Assembly (NCBI RefSeq): GCF_900104925.1
Contig: NZ_LT629735.1
Location: 3,889,001 to 3,953,000, forward strand
DNA length: 64,000 nucleotides
Origin: Opitutus sp. GAS368
GTDB taxonomy: Bacteria; Verrucomicrobiota; Verrucomicrobiia; Opitutales; Opitutaceae
Direction of reading: 5' to 3'
Shown piece by piece: positions 1 through 7,777 of the stretch. Numbering within the stretch: position 1 is the first letter of the stretch; the number at the start of each line of letters is the position of its first letter. The position numbers and the translations under genes were made by a program. Below the pieces are notes generated by a model. That model saw nothing but the letters and a program-made list of their open reading frames with translations. It did no database searches and had not been told where the DNA came from.

Positions 1-178
1 CGAGGTTCTCCGCCGCGATCGCCGGCTTGCGGACCCACTCCTGCAGCCGGATCACCGCGTGGTCATGATTCCTGGCGATCTCCGCCTTGAGCGCGGCGAG
101 GTCCGCCTCCGTCGCCATCATCCGCCCTGCCCACCCCACCGCCAGGGCGGTGGCCATCCCGAGGAAACGTAGGTTCAT
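1..178 (-). CDS. M20/M25/M40-family metallopeptidase, N-terminal fragment
   Basis: Partial gene entering from the left edge; only the first 59 codons are inside the window. Reading leftwards from the ATG at 178 gives a hydrophobic N-terminus (LGMATALAVGWAG) compatible with a signal peptide. It is followed by a helical stretch ending in VIRLQEWVRKPAIAAENL, which resembles the start of M20 dipeptidases (typically RLxxWxxxPSIAAEN). These are zinc exo- or dipeptidases, here probably exported. The metal-binding residues lie outside the window, so the family call rests on this N-terminal signature alone. The gene is divergent from the hypothetical gene starting near 282. Confidence 0.55.
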   Translation of the reverse strand, partial: MNLRFLGMATALAVGWAGRMMATEADLAALKAEIARNHDHAVIRLQEWVRKPAIAAENL

Positions 179-281
179 GGCCGGGACGATGCCAAGCCTC
201 ATACAGGCGGCAATCCAAGATTGCCGTGCCGCTTCGAGGTTGCCTGCCGCCGCGCGCACGGGCACTGTGCCGATGCCCGCC

Positions 282-1070
282 ATGAGCCATCTCCGCGCCG
301 CCCGCCTTCTTGCCTTGCTGGTCCTAGCCGCTGGCGAATTGGTGCGGGGCGCGGCCCCCGACAACCGATTGGCCGGTTACTGGGTTACTCCGCCAGAAGC
401 AGCCGTATCGGCCGCCTTCACCTTCAGCATCTTTGGCAAATGGACGATCGTTGCCCCGCACCTGGCGGGCGCACCCGACACCCGGGCCCGTTACACGGTG
501 GAAAGCACGGGCAACAGCGGAACCCTCACCCTGGATGAACCGGCGGGCAAGCAGCACCAGGCACCGGGCAGCATTCACTACGAGTTGCAGGGCGGCGAAC
601 TCGCGCTTGAGCTCTCCGGCCCCGCGCAGCCGACCCGCTGGCGGCTGGTCAAGGGAGTTCCGCCGCCCCCGCCGGAGATGGTTGACCTGACCAAATCGAA
701 GCCGGCGCCGGTGAAGCCCGTGCGGCCGGCGGAGCCGGCCAAACCCGCCCCGACGCTGGGCGGCAGCTGGACCACCGAGCCCGGAGTCGAGAAACAGCTC
801 ATGCTGTTCATCACCCGAGGCCGCACCGCGGACATGGCGATCAACCAGCAGTGGATCAAGGGCAGCGACCTCCCCGTCACGGCCCGGAGCACTCCCTACA
901 CCGGCACCTTTGCCGACGGCCGCGGCCAGCTGAAGCTGGCCCGCCCCGAGCCCGAAGGCTCGCAGATTCCCCCGGTGCTGAACTTCACCTTCGAGGGCGA
1001 GGCGCTCATCATCACGGTCGACGACGGCAATTTCGCCGGGCAATACCGGCTGGTCCGCAAGGGCAAGTGA
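282..1070 (+). CDS. exported hypothetical protein with two similar beta-rich halves
   Basis: About 262 residues. The start at 282 (ATG; an alternative is 273) is chosen because it begins a clear signal peptide (RAARLLALLVLAAGELVRGAA). Two similar segments, each with a GxW...T...G pattern (about residues 25-120 and 160-260), are joined by a Pro/Lys-rich linker. Each half ends in a RL-V-KG motif (WRLVKG, YRLVRKGK), so it looks like an internally duplicated small beta-barrel or lipocalin-like module. I do not recognise a named family. It is followed after 82 bp by the nucleoside hydrolase on the same strand. Confidence 0.6.
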   Translation: MSHLRAARLLALLVLAAGELVRGAAPDNRLAGYWVTPPEAAVSAAFTFSIFGKWTIVAPHLAGAPDTRARYTVESTGNSGTLTLDEPAGKQHQAPGSIHYELQGGELALELSGPAQPTRWRLVKGVPPPPPEMVDLTKSKPAPVKPVRPAEPAKPAPTLGGSWTTEPGVEKQLMLFITRGRTADMAINQQWIKGSDLPVTARSTPYTGTFADGRGQLKLARPEPEGSQIPPVLNFTFEGEALIITVDDGNFAGQYRLVRKGK

Positions 1071-1152
1071 CAGGATCGTCGGGACAGTGTTGGGAGTGCG
1101 CCCGCGTCGTTTTCGGCCGGACATTTGGTCGCCGGTGCGCTAGCGCTGGGAC

Positions 1153-2205
1153 ATGGAAACAAGCTCCCGGTCCGTCCGACGCCGGTTCACCAGGTCAGTG
1201 ATTGGCGCCGCATTCCTGCTGTGTGGCGCCCTGTCACTGCGGGCTGCGCCTTCCGCAGTGGAACGAGTCATCCTCGACGTCGACCCGGGCAATGACGACG
1301 CGCTGGCCATGTTGTTGGCCCTGGATTCGCCGGCGCTGCATGTCGAGGCCGTCACCGTATGCCCCGGCAACCTGGGGCCGAATTATGCGCAGCAGGTCCG
1401 CAACGCCCTCTACATCGTCGAGCTGGCCGGCAAGGCGGGACAGGTGCCGGTGCACGCAGGCATGACGCATCCGCTCCTGAACAAACCCTACCCCGTTGCC
1501 TCCTTCATCCACGGGAAATTCGGCCTGGGCCGCGTGGAGGTGCCCGCGGTCGCCCAACCGGTCGATCCCGAGCATGCGGTCGACGCCATCATCCGCCTCG
1601 TCAACCGGTCGCCCGGCGAGATCACCATCGCCGCGCTGGGCGGCCTGACCAATGTCGCGATGGCGATCCAGCGCGACCCGGGCGTGGCGCAAAAACTCAA
1701 GGGTGTCCTCTTTGTCGGTGGCCGTTACGCGATGCCGGGCATGGCCCCCGGCTACAATGTGCTTGTCGATCCCGAGGCCGCGCACATCGTCCTGACCTCC
1801 GGGGTCAACATCACGCTCGTCGGCGTGGACGTATTCCGCAACGACTCCCAGCTGACCGACGCGGACTTCGCGCGGATCGCCGGCTTCAACACCGCGCGCA
1901 GCCGGTTTTTCATCGAGTCCAACGACCTCCGCCGGACTTTCGAGCAGGCCAACCGCGGCACGACCGGTTCGACCAATCCCGACCCGATCACCATCGCCAC
2001 GCTCATCGATCCCTCGATCGGGCTGCGCTATGTGCCGCTCTACATGCACGTCGAACTGCAGGGCGAATCCACGCGCGGACTGCTCGTGTTCGGCGACGAC
2101 ATCTACAGCGGCCGCCCCACCCCGCCCCCGAACGTGCGCATCTGCGTCTCGGCCGACGGGGCCAGGTTCAGGCAGTTGGTCTTTGCGACGTTAAGCCGTC
2201 CCTGA
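1153..2205 (+). CDS. exported nucleoside hydrolase (IU-NH family)
   Basis: 350 residues. It hydrolyses the N-glycosidic bond of ribonucleosides to a free base plus ribose. The diagnostic N-terminal calcium-binding motif DVDPGNDDA is at residues 42-50, the GG(R) loop follows the FVGG segment near 195, and the late catalytic-site segment NPDPITIA is near 277. Residues 10-32 form a signal peptide (hydrophobic core IGAAFLLCGALSLRAA), so the enzyme probably acts outside the cytoplasm and scavenges nucleosides. The length is slightly above the usual ~310 because of the leader. Its 3' end overlaps the convergent MmcB-like gene by 38 bp. Base specificity cannot be read from the sequence. Confidence 0.9.
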   Translation: METSSRSVRRRFTRSVIGAAFLLCGALSLRAAPSAVERVILDVDPGNDDALAMLLALDSPALHVEAVTVCPGNLGPNYAQQVRNALYIVELAGKAGQVPVHAGMTHPLLNKPYPVASFIHGKFGLGRVEVPAVAQPVDPEHAVDAIIRLVNRSPGEITIAALGGLTNVAMAIQRDPGVAQKLKGVLFVGGRYAMPGMAPGYNVLVDPEAAHIVLTSGVNITLVGVDVFRNDSQLTDADFARIAGFNTARSRFFIESNDLRRTFEQANRGTTGSTNPDPITIATLIDPSIGLRYVPLYMHVELQGESTRGLLVFGDDIYSGRPTPPPNVRICVSADGARFRQLVFATLSRP

Positions 2206-2875
2206 CCGGGTCCCACCGGACGGCGACGGCCGCGATGCGCTCGACCACGGCGACGCGTTCGGCCGGCGTCGTCTCATACTGGCACGGCCTGATGGTGAGC
2301 TCGAGCGCCGCCCCGCGTCGCACCAGCAGGCCCCAGCCGTCGGGGACCTCGTGGGGGGCGCACAGGCCCTCCTCCACCACGAGGTAAAGCAGGCTCGCCG
2401 CGCGCCAGCGGGCAAGTTTGGCGAACTTGGTGCCGTCATGCAGCTTGCGCTGCGCGGTGCGGAACTCCGCCTGCAGCCGGTCGTGCGTCTCGTGCCGGAG
2501 CCCGCGCAGGTCGATCGCGTCGAACTCGGGAAACAGCTCCTCGCGCCGGCGCAGGTCCGGCCGGTGTCCGCCGATGAGCGCCCGCAGCGCCATCAGGCGC
2601 TCACTCATCCGGACGAGCATTTCCACCCCGCCGGTCTCGCGCGCGCTGTCGCGCAGGAAGTCGGCGCGGGACGCCTTGCACTCGAAGACCGCCGTGGCCG
2701 CGTTGGCCGAGAGGGAGCGCGGGGTGGCGGCCACGACGTCCGCCCGGTAACCGGAGCGTGGCAGGCGCACTTCCGCGGCGGCGAGCACGAGCCGGTGCGC
2801 CCGCGCCCATTCCAGGGCGAGGCGCTTCAGTTCGCGGTGCGCGGCGCTTTCGTTGCTTTTGGTGGCTGGCGGCAA
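2168..2875 (-). CDS. MmcB-like protein with PD-(D/E)XK nuclease fold
   Basis: 235 residues, starting at a TTG codon at 2875; no better start is visible. The motif order YRADVV (D46) and VFECKASRADF (E65, K67) is the D...ExK signature of the restriction-endonuclease-like fold and resembles MmcB, a DNA-repair protein. The remaining C-terminal part (residues about 90-220) is less conserved and contains no other motif I can name. A role in DNA repair or processing is inference. The gene converges on the nucleoside hydrolase, with overlapping 3' ends. Confidence 0.6.
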   Translation of the reverse strand: MPPATKSNESAAHRELKRLALEWARAHRLVLAAAEVRLPRSGYRADVVAATPRSLSANAATAVFECKASRADFLRDSARETGGVEMLVRMSERLMALRALIGGHRPDLRRREELFPEFDAIDLRGLRHETHDRLQAEFRTAQRKLHDGTKFAKLARWRAASLLYLVVEEGLCAPHEVPDGWGLLVRRGAALELTIRPCQYETTPAERVAVVERIAAVAVRWDPVRDGLTSQRPTA

Positions 2876-2933
2876 GCCCGCCCACTCTACCCCAGGCCGC
2901 TGACAACCCTATGTCAGCAGGCCCGCCAGCCTT

Positions 2934-3005
2934 TGTAGCGGCGGTCTACGACCGCCGAGCGTAGCCTGCGAGACACCTCGACGGCGGTCATAGACCGCCG
3001 CTACA
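2934..3005. repeat. REP-like palindrome (gtagcggcggtc type)
   Basis: Two small hairpins face each other. The left arm is tgtagcggcggtctacgacc and the right arm is its near-perfect reverse complement, ending agaccgccgctaca. It lies between the MmcB-like gene and the DUF6172 gene. Same type as the copy at 22290-22348. Confidence 0.9.
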
Positions 3006-3021
3006 GGACAACAGCTCGGGT

Positions 3022-3309
3022 TTATCGGGGGGTCATCCGCTGGGCCGGCACGGCCTCGATCTCGACATAGACCGCGGTCGCCCCGGTCAGGGCGACGGTA
3101 TCGATGGCGCCGCCGACTTCCTTGATGGCCTTGGACTCCGCGTTTTCGGGACTGACGCCGACCCGGCAGATGAATTCCCACTGGGCGAAGCCCTCGGGCG
3201 GGGTCTTCCGCTGCGAGCGGCGGACGTATTTGTTGATCTCGTGGCGGATCTTGTCGCGCACGCGGGCATCGTCCTTGCCGGGGGCCTGGAGGGGAAAGCT
3301 TTTCTTCAT
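3022..3309 (-). CDS. DUF6172 family protein
   Basis: 95 residues. The start at 3309 (MKKSFPLQAPGK) is chosen because it matches how small proteins of the DUF6172 family begin; an upstream ATG at 3360 would add 17 unrelated residues. The middle is basic and helical (RHEINKYVRRSQRK), followed by WEFICRVG. The function is unknown. It stands alone, ahead of a palindrome, and is divergent from phnA. Confidence 0.7.
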   Translation of the reverse strand: MKKSFPLQAPGKDDARVRDKIRHEINKYVRRSQRKTPPEGFAQWEFICRVGVSPENAESKAIKEVGGAIDTVALTGATAVYVEIEAVPAQRMTPR

Positions 3310-3354
3310 CGCGGGCGCATCGTTGCCCGTCCGCGCCGTGAGACAATGCGATTT

Positions 3355-3457
3355 AACCACTAATCCACACTATTTGGGCACTAATAAGCTCCTTTGCGCC
3401 AAGGTTCGTTGTTCGTTGAATTCATAATTAGTGAGAGATTAGTGTGCATTAGTGGTT
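3355..3457. repeat. inverted repeat with attagtg-type units
   Basis: aaccactaatccacact (3355-3371) and agtgtgcattagtggtt (3441-3457) are inverted copies matching at 16 of 17 positions, separated by about 69 bp of AT-richer DNA. Further attagtg units lie between them. Related units recur at 23993-24021. Confidence 0.8.
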
Positions 3458-3503
3458 AACCCTCCCAGTCATCAGTGCGCTTACCACTTAAGCTTCCAAT
3501 CAC

Positions 3504-3830
3504 ATGCCCAATCCCGCCTGCCCGCTCTGTTCCCTCGACGATGTGCTGAGCCATGCCGAACACTGGGAGTGCGCCACCTGCGGCCACGAGTGGCCCAAGG
3601 AAGCGGCGCCCGAGGCCGCGCGGGTCGTCAAGGACGCCAACGGCAATCCGCTGGCCGACGGTGACACGGTCGCGCTGATCAAGGACCTGAAACTCGGCAG
3701 CGGCGCGCAGGTGCTCAAGGCCGGCACCAAGGCCAGGAACATCCGCCTGCAGGACGGTGACCACGAGATCGCCTGCAAGGTCGAGGGCATGCCGCTGGCC
3801 CTCAAGGCCTGCTTCGTGAAGAAAGCCTGA
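3504..3830 (+). CDS. phnA: PhnA/YjdM-family zinc-ribbon protein
   Basis: 108 residues, close to the usual ~110 for the family. An N-terminal zinc ribbon is formed by C6, C9, C23 and C26 (CPLC...CATC). It is followed by the conserved PhnA domain with VKDANGNPLADGDTVALIKDLKLGS and the C-terminal KACFVKK. Despite the name, the family is not part of the C-P lyase machinery and its biochemical role is unclear. There are no phosphonate genes nearby. It appears to be monocistronic. Confidence 0.9.
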   Translation: MPNPACPLCSLDDVLSHAEHWECATCGHEWPKEAAPEAARVVKDANGNPLADGDTVALIKDLKLGSGAQVLKAGTKARNIRLQDGDHEIACKVEGMPLALKACFVKKA

Positions 3831-3944
3831 ACGCCCGGCCGACGCCGGCGGGCCCGGCAGGTGCATAACTATCTGTGCACATCGGGCGCCAACCGGCATT
3901 TCCGGCTAGATATGCCCCGGGAAGGCCGGTTTATCCTTGGGTCG

Positions 3945-5681
3945 ATGCAATGCTCCACCGGTTGGTCCCGACCGCGCTTTCTCCCGCTTTGGCTGGTGTC
4001 CCTGTTTTTTCTCCCGGCACACGACGCCGTTGCCGCACCTGACTTCGGGCCGAACGTCCTGATCTTTGACCCGGCCATGCCGGACATTCAGCAGCGCATC
4101 GATGCCGTCTTCGCCCGGCAGGAAAGCAGCCAGTTCGGTCCCGGCCGCGTGGCCTATCTCTTCAAACCGGGACAATATCAGCTCGATGTGCAGATGGGCT
4201 TCTACATGCAGGCCGTCGGCCTGGGACGCTCGCCGGACGACGTGCAGATCACCGGCGCCGTCCGCTCCATGGCGGCGTGGATGCGCAATCACAACGCAAC
4301 CTGCAATTTCTGGCGCGGCGCCGAGAACCTCGCCGTGATCCCGGCGCTGACGGACAAGGTGGACGTCTGGGCCGTATCGCAGGGCACGATGCTGCGCCGG
4401 GTGCACATCCGGGGCGACGTCAACCTCTGGGCCGGCGGCTGGGCCAGCGGCGGATTCCTGGCGGACAGCAAGATCGACGGCCGGATCAACTCCGGCACGC
4501 AGCAACAATGGCTCTCGCGCAACAGCGAGTGGAGCGAATGGACCGGCAGCAGCTGGAACATGGTCTTTGTCGGCGTGGCCCGCCCCCCGGCCGGTCGCTG
4601 GCCGGAGCCGGCCTATACGGTCGTCGACGAAACGCCCATCAGCCGCGAGAAGCCCTACCTGTTTATCGACGGGGCCGGTAATTATTCCGTGTTTGTGCCG
4701 GACCTCGTCGCCAAAGGCACCAAGGGCATCACGTGGGCGAACGGACCGACTCCCGGGACCGTGCTGCCGCTGGACCGCTTTTATCTCGCCCACGCGGACC
4801 GCGACAATGCCGCCAGCATCAACGCCGCGCTGCAGGCCGGCCAGAACCTGCTGCTGACCCCGGGCATCTACCACCTCGAGGCGGCCATCGAAGTGAACCG
4901 GCCGGATACCGTGGTGCTCGGTCTCGGTTTTCCGACGCTGGTGCCGGACCGGGGCTCGCCCGCCGTCACCATCGCCGATGTCGATGGCGTGAAGGTGGGC
5001 GGCCTGCTCATGGAGGCCGGCCCGGTCAACTCGCCCACCCTGCTGCAGGCGGGCGATGCGTCGCACCACTCACGCCACGCGGCGAACCCGGTGTTTCTTT
5101 ACGACATCTTCTGCCGCGCGGGCGGCGCGACCACGGGCGTTTGCTCCTGCTTCGTCACCATCGAGAGCGCGGATGTCGTGGGCGACAATTTCTGGCTCTG
5201 GCGCGCCGACCACGGCACCGGCGCGAGCTGGAACGGCAACCGCAACGCCCACGGCCTGATCGTGAACGGCCGCGACGTCACGTTCTACGGGCTCTTTGTC
5301 GAGCACACGCAGGAATACCAGACGCTTTGGAATGGCGAGGGCGGCCGCGTTTACTTCTACCAGTCCGAGCTGCCCTACGACCCACCGCGCCAGGCCGCCT
5401 GGATGAACGGAAGCACCCGCGGCTACGCCTCCTACAAGGTCGGCGCTGGCGTGACCACACACGAGGCCTGGGGCCTCGGGGTGTATTCGGTTTTCCACGA
5501 GCCAAACGTCTTCCTGGACAACGCCATCGAGGCGCCGGACGTGCCGGGCGTGAAACTCCACCATCTGGTCACCCTGCGCCTTGGCGCGCAGACCACGAGC
5601 GGCATCAACCATATTGTCAACGGCCGCGGCGACGCCGTCATCACGCGGAAGATGGCGCGCCTCGACGAGAATCAACCCTAG
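3945..5681 (+). CDS. exported right-handed beta-helix protein of the 'adenylyl cyclase / coagulation factor 5/8' annotated family
   Basis: About 578 residues from the ATG at 3945, which gives a signal peptide (FLPLWLVSLFFLPAHDAVA) and is preceded by a -10-like TATCCT 7 bp upstream; an in-frame ATG at 3912 is possible. The mature part (FGPNVLIFDPAMP, FKPGQYQLDVQMGFYMQAVGLG, LTPGIYHLEAAIEVNRPDTVVLGLG, WLWRADHGTG, WMNGSTRGYASYKV) matches a family that databases often mislabel as adenylyl cyclase or coagulation factor 5/8. It shows no cyclase motif. The repeated turns and the PGIYHL segments suggest a GH55-like beta-helix acting on extracellular polysaccharide; this is inference. It overlaps the convergent oxidoreductase by 41 bp. 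Confidence 0.75.
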   Translation: MQCSTGWSRPRFLPLWLVSLFFLPAHDAVAAPDFGPNVLIFDPAMPDIQQRIDAVFARQESSQFGPGRVAYLFKPGQYQLDVQMGFYMQAVGLGRSPDDVQITGAVRSMAAWMRNHNATCNFWRGAENLAVIPALTDKVDVWAVSQGTMLRRVHIRGDVNLWAGGWASGGFLADSKIDGRINSGTQQQWLSRNSEWSEWTGSSWNMVFVGVARPPAGRWPEPAYTVVDETPISREKPYLFIDGAGNYSVFVPDLVAKGTKGITWANGPTPGTVLPLDRFYLAHADRDNAASINAALQAGQNLLLTPGIYHLEAAIEVNRPDTVVLGLGFPTLVPDRGSPAVTIADVDGVKVGGLLMEAGPVNSPTLLQAGDASHHSRHAANPVFLYDIFCRAGGATTGVCSCFVTIESADVVGDNFWLWRADHGTGASWNGNRNAHGLIVNGRDVTFYGLFVEHTQEYQTLWNGEGGRVYFYQSELPYDPPRQAAWMNGSTRGYASYKVGAGVTTHEAWGLGVYSVFHEPNVFLDNAIEAPDVPGVKLHHLVTLRLGAQTTSGINHIVNGRGDAVITRKMARLDENQP

Positions 5682-6717
5682 GCCCGGGGGCGGCCGTCGT
5701 GGTCGCCTGCCGGACGACCGGCGCGACCACGGTGCCGAGCAGCTCGATGGCGCGCATGATCTGGCGGTGGGTCAGCACGCGGTTGTCGAGCAGGATGGTC
5801 TTGCGCACAAACCCGCCCAACGCCTCATGCTCGGCGAGGATCTTGGCGGCGACCGCGTCACCGTCCCCCACCAGCAGCGCACCGTGCGGACTCGCGACCG
5901 CGTCAAACTGCGGCCGGGTGGGCGGCGGCCAGCCCCGTTCCTTGCCGATCTTCCCGAAGGCGTCGCGGTAGGCGGGCCAGAAAATCTCCTGCGCCTCCGC
6001 GGTGGTGTCGGCGAGAAATCCGATGCCATGGACGCCGACCGTCAGTTTGTCCGCGGCGTGGCCCGCCTTGGCGCCAGCCTCGCGGTAAAGGTCGATGAGC
6101 GGCCGGAAGCTTTTCGCCTGGCCGCCGATGATGGCGACCATCAGCGGCAGGCCCAGCCGGCCGGCGCGGATCGCCGACTGCGGCGTGCCCCCGACCCCGA
6201 TCCATACCGGCAGCGGGCTTTGCAGTGCCCGCGGGTAGACGCCCTGCCCGGTGAGCGGCGCGCGGTGCTTGCCGGACCACGAAACGTTGGTCTGCTCCCG
6301 GATCCTGAGCAGCAGCTCCAGTTTTTCCGAAAACAGCTCGTCGTAGTTGTCGAGGTCGAAGCCGAACAGCGGGTAGGACTCGATGAACGAGCCGCGGCCG
6401 ACGATGATCTCGGCGCGACCTTGTGAAATGAGGTCCACGGTGGCGAACTGCTGATAGATGCGCACCGGGTCGTCCGAGCTGAGGACGGTCACGGCGCTGG
6501 CCAGCCGGATGTTTTTCGTGCGCGCGGCGGCCGCGGCCATCAGCACGGCGGGGGCCGAGGAGACGTAGTCCGCCCGGTGGTGCTCGCCGATGCCGAAGAC
6601 ATCGAGGCCGACGCGGTCGGCCAGCTCGATTTGCTCGAGCAATTCCCGGACGCGGGCGGCATCGCCGACCGGCCCGCTCTTCGCGGTGGCCACAAAACTG
6701 TCTACGCCGATTTGCAT
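5641..6717 (-). CDS. LLM-class flavin-dependent oxidoreductase (luciferase-like)
   Basis: 358 residues. Start ATG at 6717 (MQIGVDSF); an upstream in-frame ATG at 6726 is less likely because it falls inside a -10-like sequence (ggctatatggg). A TIM-barrel bacterial-luciferase domain spans nearly the full length, with FGIGEHHRADYVSSAP, the FATVDLISQGRAEIIVGRGSF segment and PVWIGVGGTPQSA, typical of F420- or FMN-dependent LLM enzymes. The C-terminal 20 residues are low-complexity. Substrate and flavin cannot be assigned from sequence. It is convergent with the beta-helix gene. Confidence 0.85.
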   Translation of the reverse strand: MQIGVDSFVATAKSGPVGDAARVRELLEQIELADRVGLDVFGIGEHHRADYVSSAPAVLMAAAAARTKNIRLASAVTVLSSDDPVRIYQQFATVDLISQGRAEIIVGRGSFIESYPLFGFDLDNYDELFSEKLELLLRIREQTNVSWSGKHRAPLTGQGVYPRALQSPLPVWIGVGGTPQSAIRAGRLGLPLMVAIIGGQAKSFRPLIDLYREAGAKAGHAADKLTVGVHGIGFLADTTAEAQEIFWPAYRDAFGKIGKERGWPPPTRPQFDAVASPHGALLVGDGDAVAAKILAEHEALGGFVRKTILLDNRVLTHRQIMRAIELLGTVVAPVVRQATTTAAPGPRVDSRRGAPSSA

Positions 6718-6726
6718 CGGTCCCAT

Positions 6727-7070
6727 ATAGCCAGATAACGGACTTTATCCAGCGCCGGCCGGGTCCGCGTTGCCGGGCGGGCGGTTTTATTCGCGATGGG
6801 TCCAATCCCCCGGAGCTTGCTCCGACTTGGTCTTGAGATTCCGCGGCGAGGTCGCCGTGGCTCCAGCACGAATAACTGGAGAGCGGGCGACCCCGCCCGC
6901 GGGTGGTTCGAGCAATGCTCCGGAGCTTGCTTCGGGGATCTTTATTTAACCCCGCCGGGACAGTTCGGGCCGTGTTCCCTGACAAGCGGTTAGGCGCAGG
7001 TGGCCGTCGCCTTCAGCGCGAATGGTGCGATGGTTGTCGCTATTGGAGATTTTCTGCGCACCTGTGGGTC
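6727..7070. repeat. intergenic region with REP-like palindromes
   Basis: 344 bp with no convincing gene. It holds several palindromic blocks: cggagcttgctccg (6810s) and ccggagcttgcttcgggg (6920s), gcgaggtcgccg (6844-6855), and ggcgaccccgcccgcggg (6885-6903). The central part is an inverted relative of the element at 17478-17570, sharing a ggcggggtcgcccgc arm and a ccacggcgacctc arm. Confidence 0.7.
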
Positions 7071-7274
7071 ATGCACACCGCGCGCATTCTCGAACTGGAG
7101 CAACTCCTGGCCGCGGCCAACGAATCGCTGGCCAAGCTGACCGCAACAAACACCGATCTCACGCGCCAAGTCGCCGAGGCCGAGACGCGGAACAAGAAAC
7201 TGAAGCGCGCCTCGCGCAATGACGAGAGCGCCCTGAGGGAGCAGCTCACGACCGCGCAGAACCGGCGCAGCTGA
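7071..7274 (+). CDS. small coiled-coil protein
   Basis: 67 residues from ATG 7071. Heptads are evident throughout (ILELEQLLAAANESLAKLTATNTDLTRQVAEAE), ending in a basic region (TRNKKLKRASR). No transmembrane segment and no named domain. The coiled-coil composition makes a real gene plausible, but length and position (convergent with an entericidin-like gene) leave doubt. Confidence 0.4.
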   Translation: MHTARILELEQLLAAANESLAKLTATNTDLTRQVAEAETRNKKLKRASRNDESALREQLTTAQNRRS

Positions 7275-7290
7275 GCCGGTCGACGGCGCC

Positions 7291-7440
7291 TTACTTGGAT
7301 TTCTCCTGGATCTTGTCGCCGAGCTTCTCGACATCCTTGCCGAAACCCTTCGAAGTCTGGCAGCCGGAAGTCGCCAGGGCGATCAGGGCGACGGTCAGCA
7401 TGAGGCAGAGAATGGCGAAGCGGCCGATGGCAGAATTCAT
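7291..7440 (-). CDS. entericidin-like small lipoprotein
   Basis: 49 residues from ATG 7440. A hydrophobic leader (FAILCLMLTVALIALATSGC) ends in a lipobox whose Cys starts the mature peptide QTSKGFGKDVEKLGDKIQEKSK. The C-x(3)-GxGxDxxxxGxxI pattern is that of EcnA/EcnB (entericidin) lipoproteins. The role is in the cell envelope; in enterobacteria EcnB is a stress-induced bacteriolytic lipoprotein, but that activity is not implied here. It has the CCCCAT-N22-TATCTT promoter and appears to be leaderless. Confidence 0.8.
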   Translation of the reverse strand: MNSAIGRFAILCLMLTVALIALATSGCQTSKGFGKDVEKLGDKIQEKSK

Positions 7441-7446
7441 GGGAGC

Positions 7447-7480
7447 AAGATAGCCGCTGCGGTCACCGGCCACCATGGGG
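7447..7480 (-). promoter_or_regulatory. CCCCAT-N22-TATCTT promoter (entericidin-like gene)
   Basis: On the minus strand, CCCCAT (7475-7480) is followed after exactly 22 bp by TATCTT (7447-7452), then 6 bp to the ATG at 7440. The upstream extension reads GAACACCCCAT, identical over 11 bases to the neighbouring promoter at 7698-7708. Confidence 0.55.
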
Positions 7481-7508
7481 TGTTCAAGGCAGGCCGTCAG
7501 TGGGCCCG

Positions 7509-7664
7509 TTATTTCCGGTCAACGCGGACGCGGAAACGTTCCAGCACCAGCAAGACGCCGGCAATCACCGCGAGCGCGCCGGCGATCCAGAGTGGAATCG
7601 ACAGTCCGATCAGGATGTTCAGGCCGAAGACAATGAGGAAGAGGGCGAGAAAGAGATGAGCCAT
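7509..7664 (-). CDS. small membrane protein, two transmembrane helices
   Basis: 51 residues from ATG 7664. Two hydrophobic helices (HLFLALFLIVFGLNILIGL and PLWIAGALAVIAGVLLVL) are separated by a short turn, and the protein ends in a basic cytosolic tail (ERFRVRVDRK). It resembles widespread tiny membrane proteins of unknown function. The start is supported by the promoter placed 5 bp upstream. It is divergent from the gene at 7778, and the two promoters sit back to back in 113 bp. Confidence 0.65.
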   Translation of the reverse strand: MAHLFLALFLIVFGLNILIGLSIPLWIAGALAVIAGVLLVLERFRVRVDRK

Positions 7665-7669
7665 GACCG

Positions 7670-7703
7670 ATACTAAGCATTCCGGCCCGGCGCGACGATG
7701 GGG
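7670..7703 (-). promoter_or_regulatory. CCCCAT-N22-TAGTAT promoter (small membrane protein)
   Basis: On the minus strand, CCCCAT (7698-7703) is followed by a 22 bp spacer (7676-7697) and TAGTAT (7670-7675), then 5 bp to the ATG. The extension GAACACCCCAT is shared with the promoter at 7447-7480. Confidence 0.55.
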
Positions 7704-7737
7704 TGTTCCACGTAGGTTGCGGGGCGCTAGCACTACA

Positions 7738-7771
7738 CCCCATAGGCACTCCGCCCTTCCGCCGCTATGCT
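7738..7771 (+). promoter_or_regulatory. CCCCAT-N22-TATGCT promoter (gene at 7778)
   Basis: CCCCAT (7738-7743) is preceded by CTACA. A 22 bp spacer (7744-7765) and TATGCT (7766-7771) follow, then 6 bp to the GTG start at 7778. It is divergent from the promoter at 7670-7703. Confidence 0.55.
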
Positions 7772-7777
7772 GGCCCG

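Noticed and set aside
7291-7440. Entericidin toxin-antidote pair
   Set aside because: Only one entericidin-like gene is present; the neighbouring small membrane protein is not an EcnA-type antidote.
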